A DNA stretch of 64,000 bases, from NCBI RefSeq assembly GCF_000002995.4, contig NW_025062479.1, forward strand, positions 11,947,721-12,011,720, given 5' to 3'. This DNA comes from Brugia malayi (taxonomy: Eukaryota > Nematoda > Chromadorea > Rhabditida > Onchocercidae). Positions 26,979 through 39,590 of the stretch are shown in pieces; the first letter of the stretch is position 1; each line of letters starts with the position of its first letter. Below the pieces are notes generated by a model. The model was not told the DNA's origin. It saw only the letters and a program-made list of their open reading frames with translations, and did not search any database. Made by a program: the position numbers and the translations under genes.

Positions 26979-29844
26979 ATGGCTTTCTTTATTCATAATT
27001 TATTGCGACCATCTGAAATTATCGAGCAGTCATCATCAGTCAGGTTTGTTTTTACGTTCTTTTATTTATTTATTTATTTATTTATTTTTTTTTTTTTTTG
27101 AATTCTTTTGAGCGAAATAAAGGGCTTCGTATGAATAAATTAGAAATTCCTAAAAAACTTAAAGTCTTGATTAGGCTCCATCTTATGAATAGCTATAACA
27201 TTCATTTGTTACATGATTCATTTAAGAAACAAAAATTACCGCACTGCTATTCTTTAATACAATCATTAGAACTATAACTGAACTTTTTAATTCTACTAAA
27301 TTGAAGGTTGAGACTTGCAAAAGGAAAAAATAAAGTAAAGTAAGAAACAAATACTCTCAAAAGCACTATTGATTAGTTAAAGTATAAGCTGTTTTATACT
27401 ATAATTTCCCGATTTTCTTAAATAATAACATGCATTTACAAAGGAATCGGTGAATAACACCATTTCATATTTTATCAAGCTAGTGAAAATTTCTTCATCT
27501 TATTGACACCAAGAACATAAATTATGATTGTAATTTCCGTTTTTAATATCACATATTACCTAAAATTCTTGATGACCGAATTGTTTCTATACTACGTATT
27601 TTTGATTTGGAGTAAGCTCGAAAAAAGTTATTTCCAATTAAATCATAAATTCTCAGCAATTTAAACTCAAGCTGTAAAAACGTGAAAATTTGATAAATTG
27701 ATTTTTTTTCTTATTTGAAAATGGACGGCTAATCTTTTGAGCATTTCTTCATCTATAACTTTCTTATCTGAGCTTTTCAGTCTTAGAAAGTTAAATTGCT
27801 TCTTATAAAACACTGTTTCTAGGAACATCCTGAGTGAAACAGCATTTTGTGATGAGACACTTGTGTCGTGCAAAAGCATACAGGTTGCAACATGTCCAAC
27901 TAATTTCATGAGCTCCTTCAGTTTTCCGGAGTGGTGGTACCAAGCAGTTAACTATGTCAACATGACTTCTCAACATCTTGGATATCAGATAAGTCATACG
28001 AACAGCGAACATAATTCGGTTATCATTGGTGCGTCTTAAAAAAATTTCTCTCTATTCTCATCAAATTTTTTAAAGCAGTAAAACTTGAATTATAGATTTG
28101 AAAGTGAACAGAGAATTTTTAAAAGGACTTTTTCCCTGGAAATTTTTCGAAAGTTATCATAACAAAAAAACTGATTGACTATTACTGGTAATTTATCATA
28201 TCATTATGGTATACTGTCTTTGCAAACATAATAAGTGCTTTAAAGGCTTCTTTATACATTTTGCATGTTTTTGCATTCACTATTCTGGACTCTGGCAAAG
28301 ATTCCCCTCCTAAATCAGTATCGATATATTACTACATCAGTTATTTCAAGTTAACGTAAGACTATTAATGACTGCATTTTACTTCGGTAACCTTATTTAA
28401 AAATCAGTTCGAAAATCTGATCATACATATAGTTAGTCATCATACATACAGTTAGTCCAACATGTGTAAATGGCAAGTTATTTCAAGTTAAAGTAAGGCT
28501 GCGCTATTATTTGGATGTAGAAATAAAGATGATTTGTTGTCTTTGATCGGAGCGTTTAATCGAGTGGATTAATTTTTGCGGTAAATTCTCGTGAGAAAAT
28601 TCGGAAGAACGATAGTCATTTATTCGATTACACTAGTTTCATTCCGTAGAACTACTGATACTTCGAAATTCTACTCTCTCCACTTTCCTTTCTCCAAATC
28701 TTATTTTCGCCCCTTATTCTTATTAGTAGTGGCTTTGCAATGTTTGTTTAATATAGATGCGGGAAGCTTTTAATACAGATGACATTCTGACTTGTTCTAT
28801 CCTGATTCTAATTTGCTCTGTCCTTATCCTTTTTCCACACTTAAAGAATTAGACCGGAAAAATTACACAGAATGAAAAGAAACTGAGGATAGAGGGAGCG
28901 AAGAATTTGAAGAGGACAACAATACTTCATTAGTAAACAGATTTAATTAGTTAGCTAGTAAAAGGTTATTTATAAACGATATTATATGATTCGTACAAAC
29001 ACTTCGTAACACCGTATTCAAATATTTATGCAAACTAATATAATGAAATCTTCTGCAACTCGAAGAACAACAGGATGAGAGCATAATAGACATTGACAGA
29101 GGTCAAGAAAATCAGCATTTCATTTGTTTGTTTCCAAACTTCTTGTTGAAGTAATTATCAACTGATTCTTAGAATTCACTATTTTCAGATTGGGATCCAC
29201 AACTGCCATGGTTGCAGCCTTCCATGCAGAAATCACAACATAAGCGGAAAGGTGGTCAAATCCGGTTTACGAATGAACAAACAGATGCACTTGAACAAAA
29301 ATTTGGCAATCATAAGTACTTGTCATCACAAGAGCGAAAGAAATTAGCAAGAAGTTTGCAGCTTTCTGAAAGACAGGTCCTTTTTTCATAAGATTTTTTA
29401 AGATCTTTCAATATTCCCAAAGCCTAGCAATAAATCTGTAATCACAGTGAATAGAAAGGACAGTATGTATATCGATACCATTAGATGTCAACGAGAACAA
29501 AAGATCAATATAGGATTAAGCGGTAGAAAATAATGATCTCCTATTATTTTTTCCACATTGTCAGTTTAATTTTTGACTTACATTAAATTTTTTGCGTATT
29601 TTTTTTTTTCTTACACATAAAAACGTTTTGATTTATAAAAATAAAAAAGCAGAATTTAAGCTTTGACTCACAGCTGTTGAAGTGATTTCAGGTTAAAACA
29701 TGGTTTCAGAATCGACGGGCTAAATGGCGCAGAATCCGTAAGGACGAAGAAGAAATTCGTCTTGATAACATAATTCACCCAATACCACAGCTTATCCATT
29801 ATGGTCATCAACAGCACTACTCGTTCTTCAAAACTCACATGTGA
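26979..29844 (+). CDS. pha-2: HHEX-type homeobox transcription factor
   Basis: Four exons (26979-27043, 27823-28028, 29189-29376, 29692-29844) join in phases 2, 1 and 0 to give 203 residues, close to C. elegans PHA-2. PHA-2 is the worm HHEX factor needed for pharyngeal isthmus development. The N-terminus FFIHNLLR resembles the FYIEDIL repressor motif of vertebrate HHEX. A PQLPWLQP stretch lies just before the homeodomain, similar to the PLLWSPFLQRP region of HHEX. The homeodomain spans about residues 110-169 and keeps HKRKGGQIRF at its N-terminal arm and KTWFQNRRAKWRR in helix 3, with W48, F49 and N51 present. The last intron falls between homeodomain positions 44 and 45, a classical site. 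The tail after the homeodomain is short (about 34 residues). Assignment to the HEX class is firm; the one-to-one orthology to pha-2 is inference. Confidence 0.93.
27059..27099. repeat. TTTA microsatellite and poly-T in pha-2 intron 1
   Basis: About seven TTTA units run into a poly-T tract, shortly after the pha-2 exon 1 donor. It is non-coding. Confidence 0.9.
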
Positions 29845-31657
29845 TGTTCAAGATTCCTTTAGGTTACTGTATCCCTAGCTTTCATTCATAAAATGAGACT
29901 TTCACCACATTACTGCAAAAGTCAAATACTGTAATTTCATTTTAGCAGGTGCTACACTACCGACCAATACCTCACAGTAATTTTCAGCAATCAGATTAAT
30001 GCTAGCCTTAATGTTGGTTTAGCAAATACAAATATTACTACCGTGAAGCTTGCAAATATTTTTGTAATTGCTAAGAATTTTTGTGAACACTAGTTAAGTA
30101 CATTTACCCTTGTTTTTTTAGCTTTAAGTCTTGGATTGACTGTATTATTCTCACATGTCACGAAAAACGTCGGTGTTCGCACTGTTACATCTGTTTTTAT
30201 GATGTTGAGCGCCCATTTCATTTCACTGTAGTGATCAGTACATCACATATGCTTTGTAGGTAATGGTAATTTTCATATATTCGTATTTATCCCGAGTTAC
30301 AACTATATAAATGTTTGAAGCAAAAATAAGTTGGTTAATTACTTCTTAGGAAAGGGAAATCACTTTCAAAAAGTCAACTAGAATCAGTTCAGGGAAAGCC
30401 TAAAGTGAGTCCGGTTGGCTACTATAATTTGGAAGTAACTTTTATAGGGAGTTTCGAATAAAAAGTGATAATATGTTAGCTTGACTTTGACCTTATTGTT
30501 TAAAGCACGTTCAAGTGATTCAAGTGATCAAAACAAAACTGAAAAGACTAATTGTTGTTAATGCAAGCACAGGTTATTCCCGTAGATTCAGGTGTTTATT
30601 TCTACCTGCTCAACTGCTTTTAATGAAAGTTATCTCCAATAAAATTAAAAAACAGTGTTTTTTTTTTTTTTTTAATTTTAGAGTTAAGTTTTCGTTTTTT
30701 TTTTGTATGGACTTTCAGATATTATTTTTTAAACGGATCATATTGCATCCAAACATTTATATAGGTTTTTTGGCTTAACATTTAACTCAGTCTTCAAGGG
30801 GTTTTCTTTGAAGTCTTTTTTAATTTTTCACCTTCTCACAGTTCTCAATAATTCGATATGATTATTCGGATAAATATCTAAAAATAAAAATGCTTAAACT
30901 ACCAAACTTCGAAAAAAAATTTTGAAACAGCTAAAATTCAGCTTTACAGTATATTTTTTGCTCTCATGAAAAATAAATCATAGAAACTAATCATACGCAA
31001 ATAAAAGTTCAGACAAATGTTAACAAATCATTAGTATCACCTATGGATTGTGTAAATATTTTCGGCTAGAAGAATCCTATTGGAGTCATTCATAATCCAC
31101 ATTGATTACTTCGGTTTATTTTAATTATTTGTTTTATTAACGACTATTTTTGCATTTTTTTCATTCGTTTAATTCTAATTGAAAATTTGTCCATTTAGTT
31201 GATTATACTGAAACATCACAACATACTTAAAATATGCTCACTTGACTTTATTTTCATAACAATATCCATTTTCTTCTTGCTTAATGACTATTTGAAATTG
31301 TTCGATTGTTGAAATTATGATAAAGAAAAATATGTCAACTGCAAATTGAAATAGTGCCTGACGACAACAACATTAATTGAAATATAAAAAAATATTGAAC
31401 TGCCTGATATATGTATGTGAGTGTATATGTGCACATAGTGCAAGTGTAGGTTATGCAGAATGCGTCAAAGGAATGACTGTCTTCGGAAGGAGTGACAGAG
31501 CTGAGCGGCTGCACTATGGGTGTTATCCTAATGTCTAAGTCTTATCCGTCAAGTCAACTTACGAGATTTTCCTCTGTTCAAAATACCTATTTTGCATATC
31601 GTTTTAGTGTGAGAATGAAGGATTGAAAAGACTCGGAAAGAACGGTTACAAAGCAAT

Positions 31658-32167
31658 ATGCTGACGCCTATTATCACGAAGGATATGAATCCATTTGCAT
31701 CCCAGCCTCGAAAAGCTTGCGATGTCCGGACACATTCTCAGAATCCGGGTATTTCGAAGATAACCACATCTACAAATCGGAATCAGGATATCATTATAGA
31801 GAAATCATCCTAGCCACTAGTCAAGCTTAGATCTACTTCTGTTCACGGTGGTTTTCTGAGTAAGACTCGTGTTTTGCCTTCTATTGTGAAAGATGTTGAG
31901 ATGTGGCTGAATTTAGATATATCTCATAAACATGAGGGAAGTGACAATGCTTGTTTTAAATTCGTTGGCTAATACTTCTGATTTTACATTAGTAATAGTT
32001 AAAACAAGGACGATTGTTGCTACTACTATTACGTCGTGTTCATCATTTTTGGATTCATCGTTATCGTATATAACCGGTGGAGCAATGGAGCAAGGTCAAC
32101 GGTGAAAAGATTCAGTGAATAAAGAACAAAAACAGCAAGATTTGAAATCGAAATGTATCGGAGTTCC
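31658..32167 (+). pseudogene. Probable decayed coding sequence, family unknown
   Basis: From ATG 31658 an open frame runs 51 codons to a TAG at 31811-31813. The same frame then continues for about 52 codons (RSTSVHGGFLSKTRVLPS region) to a stop at 31972. Shifting one base near 31970 keeps an open frame to a TGA at 32103-32105, and beyond it to about 32167. Amino-acid use is protein-like and base composition is richer in G+C than the flanks. About 165 codons with two stops and one frameshift, and no splice signals at the breaks, fit a retrocopy or dead gene. A second frame is also open across 31630-31830, so the original frame of the first part is not certain. I do not recognise the parent gene. 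Confidence 0.45.
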
Positions 32168-33676
32168 TTAATAATCTCCTAGTAAAATCAAGAGATGAAA
32201 ATTCTGTATTGAATGAAGGAATGATCTGATTTTAATAATTTAGAAAATTGGCATTTATATTGCATCAACTCGTAAATATTGTATTTGAGTAGTTTACAAT
32301 TTATTCATTGTCTTCCTAATTTTATACTTCTAGGCATTAATGATTAATCGCTCTGAACTTCATTCATCCATTTTGTCAAATTTGGTTTTACGACACATTC
32401 TTTGAAATCCCAGTTAGAACTTGGATATATTCGTTTTTAAAAAATTTACTATATGATAAATTTGCTTTATTCTCGTAAGATAAGCAAGCGAAAAGGTTAG
32501 CACTTCTTACTGAGATAATTAGCTAAACATTGTTCCTTCTTAACTTTAAAATCATTTTTTCACTTTTTCTTTATTTACTACTTGTTTCACACTTGAAAAG
32601 CTACAAACTTCAGACCCTTCTCCGATACTCCTGCTTGTTTTGTTGCACTTTTATTCATGAGTAAATCAATTATTTCTCTCTTTTTCTGGATCGAAAATGG
32701 TTAATTTGCTCTAGAATAAAAGCATTTGTTCTGAAGTGTTTGTATGATTTGCCAAATTTGCCTAAACCGCTGATCATTTTATAGAAATTTCTTCTAGATA
32801 ATTGTGTGATTTAAGGACTACAAAGAATATTTCGAAAATGCTTGTACTGCTAAAGTTGCTTTACTTAATATTTTCGCAGTTTTGATGATTGATTCACTGT
32901 ATCTGTTCCATCGACCGTTTCTTTTTTTCGAAACTTGGGGAAACTTCATTTCACCTCCATTATGTGTTGATCATTCTTTGCTGACACCTGTATCACGAAA
33001 ACTTTGTAAAGGCTGCACAAACTGCTAGTTTGTTTTGAATTACTGAAATAGAAAACTAAGTGCATAGTCTATGGCTGTGTCAAAGGGTTAAAACTTCAAA
33101 TTTCAAATGCTCGCTTATCATACAATTTAGCAACTCGAAAGATATTTGTGATTAAAATATTTGCTTATTGCTTCGAGTAAACATATTTTTTTAGCAATGA
33201 AACTATTGCTGTGCGATATATCGGAATTGTAACTGATTACACAGCATTATTTGTCAACGAGTAGGAAAAGACAACACATGTGTAATTTTTCCTTGATAAG
33301 TTTTTGCTGGTTGAAGAAAAATATACATTTAAAAAGTAAGAAGTACTAATTTATGCAATACGAAATTTTCCAATTAGATCACAGTCTTGGAAAGTGGAAG
33401 GGTAATTTTTTAATTCTTCATCTAACATTAACTTGAAGTATTTTGTTAATGAAAAATAGTTGAACTATATTTTGGCAGGAATGAGTTTGATGTCGTGCAT
33501 GGCAGTTATATTTCAAACTTGCAAGTAAGGTTACGTGAGAAAAATATTGACATTTTAAAATAATTTGATAAGTATTTGGAATAAATAAGAAGTGTGGTTT
33601 AGCTTAGTGAATTTATGTGGCATGAAAATAACATTATCACTTGACTTACGGCCTAATGTATTTGACTTCACCATAG

Positions 33677-33875
33677 CATCGTTCAAGTCGGTCGGTAGTA
33701 ATATCCAAAAGGTGAATTCATCTTAGCGATAACTTTCAGTTAGAACTGAGTTTGTCTTTGTTATTTTGTTATTGATTTTTAAATACAGTTGCAAGAAGAA
33801 AGGAATCAGCTGAACTAGCCCGAACAAATTTATACAAAATATCGTTCAAGTCGGCAGTAGGAATATCCGAAAGAT
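33677..33875. repeat. Pair of about 35-base direct repeats
   Basis: Positions 33678-33711 and 33841-33874 share ATCGTTCAAGTCGG, then a short variable part, then AATATCC and an AAAG-like end. The second copy lies inside a 77-codon minus-strand open frame whose translation contains DIPTADLNDILYKF. Confidence 0.75.
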
Positions 33876-34137
33876 TTTTTTTCTTCGTCGATATTGATAA
33901 TTGATGTTCGTACTTCTGTGTAATATTTGGCATATTTCGTTTCTGTTGTTGAACTGCAAAAACAGGTTTAACTGTGTAAACAACCTTCAATAAGCAGCTC
34001 ACAAGACCTGCTTTTTCTTTTCAAAAACAAAGGATTCTTTCTCCCATTTTTGCTATTTTGTTCATTTGTTTTTAAATATTTTACTATTTTTATTGTTGCT
34101 CTATCTATCTACCTATCGTTTAATAACAATTTTACTG

Positions 34138-34159
34138 TTTTTTTTTTTTTTTTTTTTTC
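34138..34159. repeat. Poly-T tract
   Basis: An uninterrupted T run of about 22 bases in intergenic DNA. A similar tract follows near 34.6 kb. Confidence 0.85.
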
Positions 34160-34377
34160 ATCATAAATTAATTTCCTCTATCAGTTGGTGAATGAAATAT
34201 TATTTCAAACTAAAGGTAAAACCATACTGAAAATGCTGATTTTCACTTTAAATTCATTTGACTGTCAGAAATTTATATTAGTGCGTTTTGTTGTAAGATT
34301 CTTTTCACAGATTTAATCATTCCTCAAGTCATTCGTCTCATGTTCCTCCCTCTTTTACTTCTCTCTCTATAGCACCA

Positions 34378-34416
34378 TTAAAGATAGGTCCAGTATTAAA
34401 CTGGACCTATCTTTAA
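34378..34416. repeat. Perfect 17-bp hairpin
   Basis: Arms 34378-34394 and 34400-34416 are exact reverse complements separated by the loop ATTAA. The arm includes GATAGGTCCAGT, so it is not a simple AT palindrome. The flanks show no further pairing. Confidence 0.9.
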
Positions 34417-35394
34417 CAATATTTCAAGAAACAGATTTACATCATGGTCCGAGTTCAAGATTCAAGTACCGAAACCATAAATTTTGAGTCTAGAGTATTC
34501 AGTGACCTATGATTCCACAGTTCCATCCATTTTTTATTCCTTTTCTTTCCAGCTTCTCTTCTAAGATTCTTTTCACAAATACCGCTGCTTACCGATTTTC
34601 TTTTTTTTTTTTTTTTTTGGCTTTTATTTTGTAAAAAATAAATTATTGTTTGAAAGTGACTGGAGTGATGTTTAGGCTGTTGAAATCGAAATTAATTATA
34701 CAACATGAATTAAATTGAATTACATAATATATTCAAGCGCAATGAAATTTTAAGCATAACAAATTTTGTTGAATAGAAATTTTCAAGCAATCATTTTACC
34801 AAAATTTATTTTTTCAGGACTAAAATTTCTGAAATGTTTCTCATAGTCTGTTTATTTACTATTCGATAAAAGCTGGCTTCAGTACCAGGAAGTGAAATCC
34901 AGAAAATGGTCTGATCGCTTAATAATAATGAATTTAAAACTGTCTGAAGTGATAATAAAATTCAGCGTGGATGAAGAATTTAAAAAGAACGAAATTAATT
35001 GGTTGAAACATAAATAAACACTTATTACTGATTTTTGAAATCTTCTGAAGCTTACAGAAAAATAATTTTAAAAAGCCACACACATAAGCACTGACAACGT
35101 GAATAAGGCAACAAATATTCGAAGGAATATCCAGGTTTGAAAATTTCTAAAAGTACAACAGCTGCTTTCGTCTGTATAAATTATGATTATTCATAAAGGA
35201 ATTACAACCATAAATAATCGAAAATTATTTTTTTAATTCTTTAAACAAATTATATGGAAATTCATTGACAGGATAACAGTATCTGCAGTCGCTTTAAGTA
35301 ATGAAGCAAATAAATATTAAGCAACCATACTTCATACAATTCCATTATTTGATTGAGTAAGTAACAACGATTATAATGCGTTTGCTGTTCGAAA

Positions 35395-38300
35395 TTAGCT
35401 ATCAAAATCCGATAAGTCTTCGTAGTCTGGGTCGCGGTATTCCGTGAAACGATTTGGTATTGGCTTATTCCTGAAAACAGGAAAAAATTTTCCTGCTAGA
35501 AAAAAACAAAAAAAAAAACTAAGTATTTCAATGGAAAAAACCATTATTGATATATCATAAAAATTAATGTGCAAAGAACTTCAAATATGATTTATGTGTC
35601 TTGAATTTTCTTCCGGATAGATAAAGGAAAGTTCTGATTCTTATTACCTTCCCTACAATCCATCGCTTTCACATAATACGTGGACGATGTTTGTCGTCAA
35701 GAGGAAGAAAGAAGAAAAAGAAAAAAATGAATAATTGTAGCTAATATATTCTTCAAGAAGAATGATACCACGTAGCTAACGATTCGCTCCAAACTTAGAG
35801 CAGAATAAGGCATAGAAAGTTGAATCAGAAAAGTTATGCGAAGAATTTTTAAAAAAATCTATGGAAACATGAGGACTGAACATGAATTATGGAGTGATTT
35901 CAATGTATTCAGGTGCTACAGTCAGCAGATTACAAAAAAGATTCCTTTTGCAAATTTCATTAATTTTAACAAAATATGGTTGGTTAAAGTTAACCTTGCA
36001 AGACTATCAAATGAAATGGGATTGCTTTCACGGACTTCTCGACCAATTGACTGAAACCGATGTTCCCAGAATGACGGAGTTCGTAATGCAGCACTCAGGT
36101 AGGATGTACTAGCAGTACGCCAATCTGTATCATCCTTAAGCAACATTTCCATGTATTTCACTGAATCTATTGGTTCCCTCTTTGTTATTTTGGCCTTGAT
36201 TTTGGTCTGGATTCCAGCATTTTTTTAGAGAATTCACAAAGAGAGTTATCAGATTTAATAATTGCAATTGAATTCCTAAAAAGCTGGTAGAATATACACC
36301 AGACTTAGGATTGTTTCTTCAATAAAACTTTTATTGTCAAAATTAAATGTAAATATTGGGAAGATTAAGAATTTCGAGAGAAGTACCTTCATAAACATAT
36401 AAGTTGATACTGGCACATCACCTTTCGAACTTGATTCTCGTAACAGTTTCTCCTCCCATATTTGTGGCCTAACGATGAAAAATATGACATGCAAAATTTC
36501 GTACTATCATAACAAATACTGTTGAATAAGAGAAGAAAAAAGAAATTACCCTCGTGGAACATATTTACCCTCTGGACGCTTGTACAGATCAACAGAATAT
36601 TGCAAATCAAAATCAAAATAATCTGGATCATTACGATTTGGACGACTGTAATACGGACGTGGCATGAATGTCTGGAAGTTCAGCAAAATCGAAAAATATT
36701 GAAGTTTTATGTATCACTATACAGCAGTGGTGATATTTTGCAGTGGAATGTTAGAGAGAGTTTCTGTGAATTATATCATGGTGACGACCGTGCGCTGTTT
36801 TGTTATTTTTATGGGATATGCTTTTGTGATGCTATCTGCCTTATGACCATTATCTTTTATTTTGCTTCATAATTTTAAATTACTTAGTATTTTCAGGTCT
36901 TAGAAATTTTTACCCAGTAAATGCTTTTGTCAGGTTTTAAAATCAGAATGCCGAACAAAGTCAGTTGGAAATTGAAGCCTTTCAAGGAATCATACGGCAA
37001 TAAATAAGGTCATTCAGCATAACTTTTCGCTACATATCTTTTAGCTGATACTGCTGATGTTATAAGGTAACTAGTACTATTTTTTGAAACTGAATTGCCT
37101 CTATATACATTTTTGTGTTGATTACAAAAACCAAGTCTGGAATAAGAAAATTTCTTTATCGACAAGTTAAAACTGTTAATATACCTTCTGTTACTGTCTT
37201 CTCTATTTGGGCAAGGAATAGTTTTTAGGATCAAAAATGATTCACTAAGGATATCGAGTAAAGTAGAATCATGTTAATGAAATCACAAATTTCTTAAAGA
37301 AATACATATACCAACATTATTTGAAATATAAGATATCTTAAGCAGAAGCAAAGAATCAGTTAAGATTCAATTAGCAATCAAAAATCTGCTTAATGTACCA
37401 ACCGGATCTAATAAACATACTTGAAAATCCGTTTCATCTGATACACTACCAGGTGTTGGAGCTGGTCCGTTTCGGAAATCACGCACCGTAATAGTTTTCA
37501 TCGAATTTGGTAAAATTGTTGTTTTTAGCAGATGTGCTTCAATATCGCTTGCTTTTTTGTTGTAGTGTGCTTCAATTCCCTTAGAGGAGAGTACAGCTGG
37601 TGCCGCATATGGACCTGAAATATTGCTGATATTATTCTTTAATACTGTTTCCTTCCTACTCAGACCTTTAATACATCCATCATATTACTGTAATTCAAAT
37701 GAAACTGTTGTAACTGTGATATCACCATCTTTCTCCCCCCCTCCCTTCCCACAGATCCCTCTCTATTCACTTCACAAACAAAATTATCATGTGTTCATAA
37801 GCAGAAGTGTTACTCGAATACAAAAATATTATGAGAAGCTGAACAGGAAATTTTTACACTCATTATTTCGATTTTTATCCCATCTTATTTAAAATTTTAA
37901 CCGTCAGAGTGGTCATGTTGATTTTTTGAACTGTAATCAAAATTGAATTTTGACCATTAAAAAGACTGCAAGGTGTCCGCTAAAAAATACTAACCCGTTT
38001 CATGGTAAATTCCTGTAGTTTGTGGATAAAACACATGATAACTTGGCCTTTGAACAGATGGACTACGAATTGATAATTCTTCGAATGGACTATCAGACCG
38101 TTTTTCTCGACGTCGTACTAATTGGGTATCGTTAAATGCTGTTTCTTCAACGCTTTTTTCAGCAGTTCTACGTACCTTCAAGATTTGTTTTGAATCTTCT
38201 AACTAAATTTTTTTAAAATATTACCACTGATAACGCAATATCATAGAAAAGAGCAGTGTGGCAAAAAATAGAAGTTATAAATGGAAATGAGAACAATTTT

Positions 38301-39590
38301 AATTAAAACAGTACAAAAAAAATCAGTAACTTACCGTATAATAGGAATCTCTAATTGAATCCTGCCACAATTTCCATGCAGGTTTTCTTTCTTCAATTAG
38401 TGAATCATTAAAATTACTGAAATCTATCCGCTTGAAGGATGGCATATGCATTGGATATCGATTACTGAAAGATATTATTATTTAAAATGATCTTTTCAGA
38501 TTTACGAATATTTTGTAGTGAAAATTCTCAATGGATGCTTAGATGTTCTTACATTTTAAAGTAATTCTTAAAGAGAAATCAAATTCACTTGTTTATAAGT
38601 AGATAATGCTTTTTGCATATGTGAAATTGTAACTACAAATTGTAACTCTTTCAACTGAGTGCCATCAATATCAGAATTCTGCGATCCTTCAAAAGTAAAT
38701 GTGAGATATGTAAAATAGATCAGTTATACCCAGTCGTCTAATCACTTTATTTTTTACTTAGTAATAACTGCATAACAAATTCAAAATTTCATTATTAAAC
38801 ATCCCAAACCGTTTGTCAAATTTCTTGATTCATAATTTTGACCGATACAGAGAATGCAAGACAGTAAATACTATCATTACATTATTATTTTTATAAGGCA
38901 TTTACCATACGGAGAAATTGAAGAAATACATTAAATTATGCTTGGGCCTAGTTATATCATTTTCTTCTGTTGTTTCCAATACGCACAATCTCAAAGTACT
39001 GGAAGAGTACTACTTTTTTCAGTGAGGCAAAAATCTTTGCTTTCAGTCAAAAGATGTTTCTTGCCAACAGTCGTCATAATTTAACAAAATTCGAAGGTTA
39101 AAAATACATAAACTTCATACCTAGAGGAAGTAAAGCTTAAACTGGATGAAGTTGGCTCCGAATGCGACAAGTTTTTGGCAGCAAAATCATATTTATTAAT
39201 AAATGATTTTATAGTTGAATGGCTTTGAGTTGCTGGACGTCCTGAACTTCCTGCTTCCACATCTTCCTAAACCAAATTTAAATTTATGCATTACAAATAT
39301 TTTAGAGTACAGAAGCTCTTCCACAGTAAATTTGTTCAGCCAGCAACAGGTATAATAATGCTTGAAAATACTCCGGAAATTCTTACCAATTGCAAAATAA
39401 AACCATAACTATTTTACTGTTATAGAAAGGAAAAACGTAAATCTTCACTGTGATATTAATATCCACAGATAAAAGAACATGAATCTACCGGGCTTCCTTT
39501 AAAATGGTGCAAGAAAAGAAAGGTTACCTCATCTGACTGTGTGCTTTCTACTAAATTTGGTATGTCGTCGTGTAAAGTGCTTTCGTCCAT
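35395..39590 (-). CDS. Unrecognised 386-residue protein, nine exons
   Basis: I do not recognise this protein. Nine exons join in phase: 39590-39528, 39266-39121, 38464-38335, 38202-37995, 37614-37421, 36671-36550, 36468-36387, 36134-35995 and 35470-35395. The start is supported by a trans-splice-like TTCAG acceptor six bases before the ATG. The N-terminus is acidic and Ser-rich (MDESTLHDDIPNLVES), and the middle is basic around RRREKR. The C-terminal half is Pro/Tyr/Asp-rich, with RPYYSRPNRNDPDYFDFD and a closing EYRDPDYEDLSDFDS. There is no signal peptide, membrane segment or catalytic motif. The composition suggests a scaffold or cytoskeletal protein with disordered parts. The exon 8 acceptor (TTAAG) is unusual, so that boundary is the weakest. 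Function cannot be assigned. Confidence 0.72.

Larger units (their letters stand above)
29845..35394. other. Intergenic region with a decayed coding stretch and repeats
   Basis: This contains the pha-2 3' UTR, a probable pseudogene at 31.66-32.17 kb, a pair of 35-base repeats at 33.68 and 33.84 kb, a perfect hairpin at 34.4 kb and several poly-T tracts. No intact gene is seen. Confidence 0.55.

Noticed and set aside
36522..36872. Plus-strand open frame of 116 codons
   Set aside because: It overlaps a well-supported minus-strand exon (36550-36671), is rich in Ile/Trp/Tyr/Cys as expected of a shadow frame, and has no domain.
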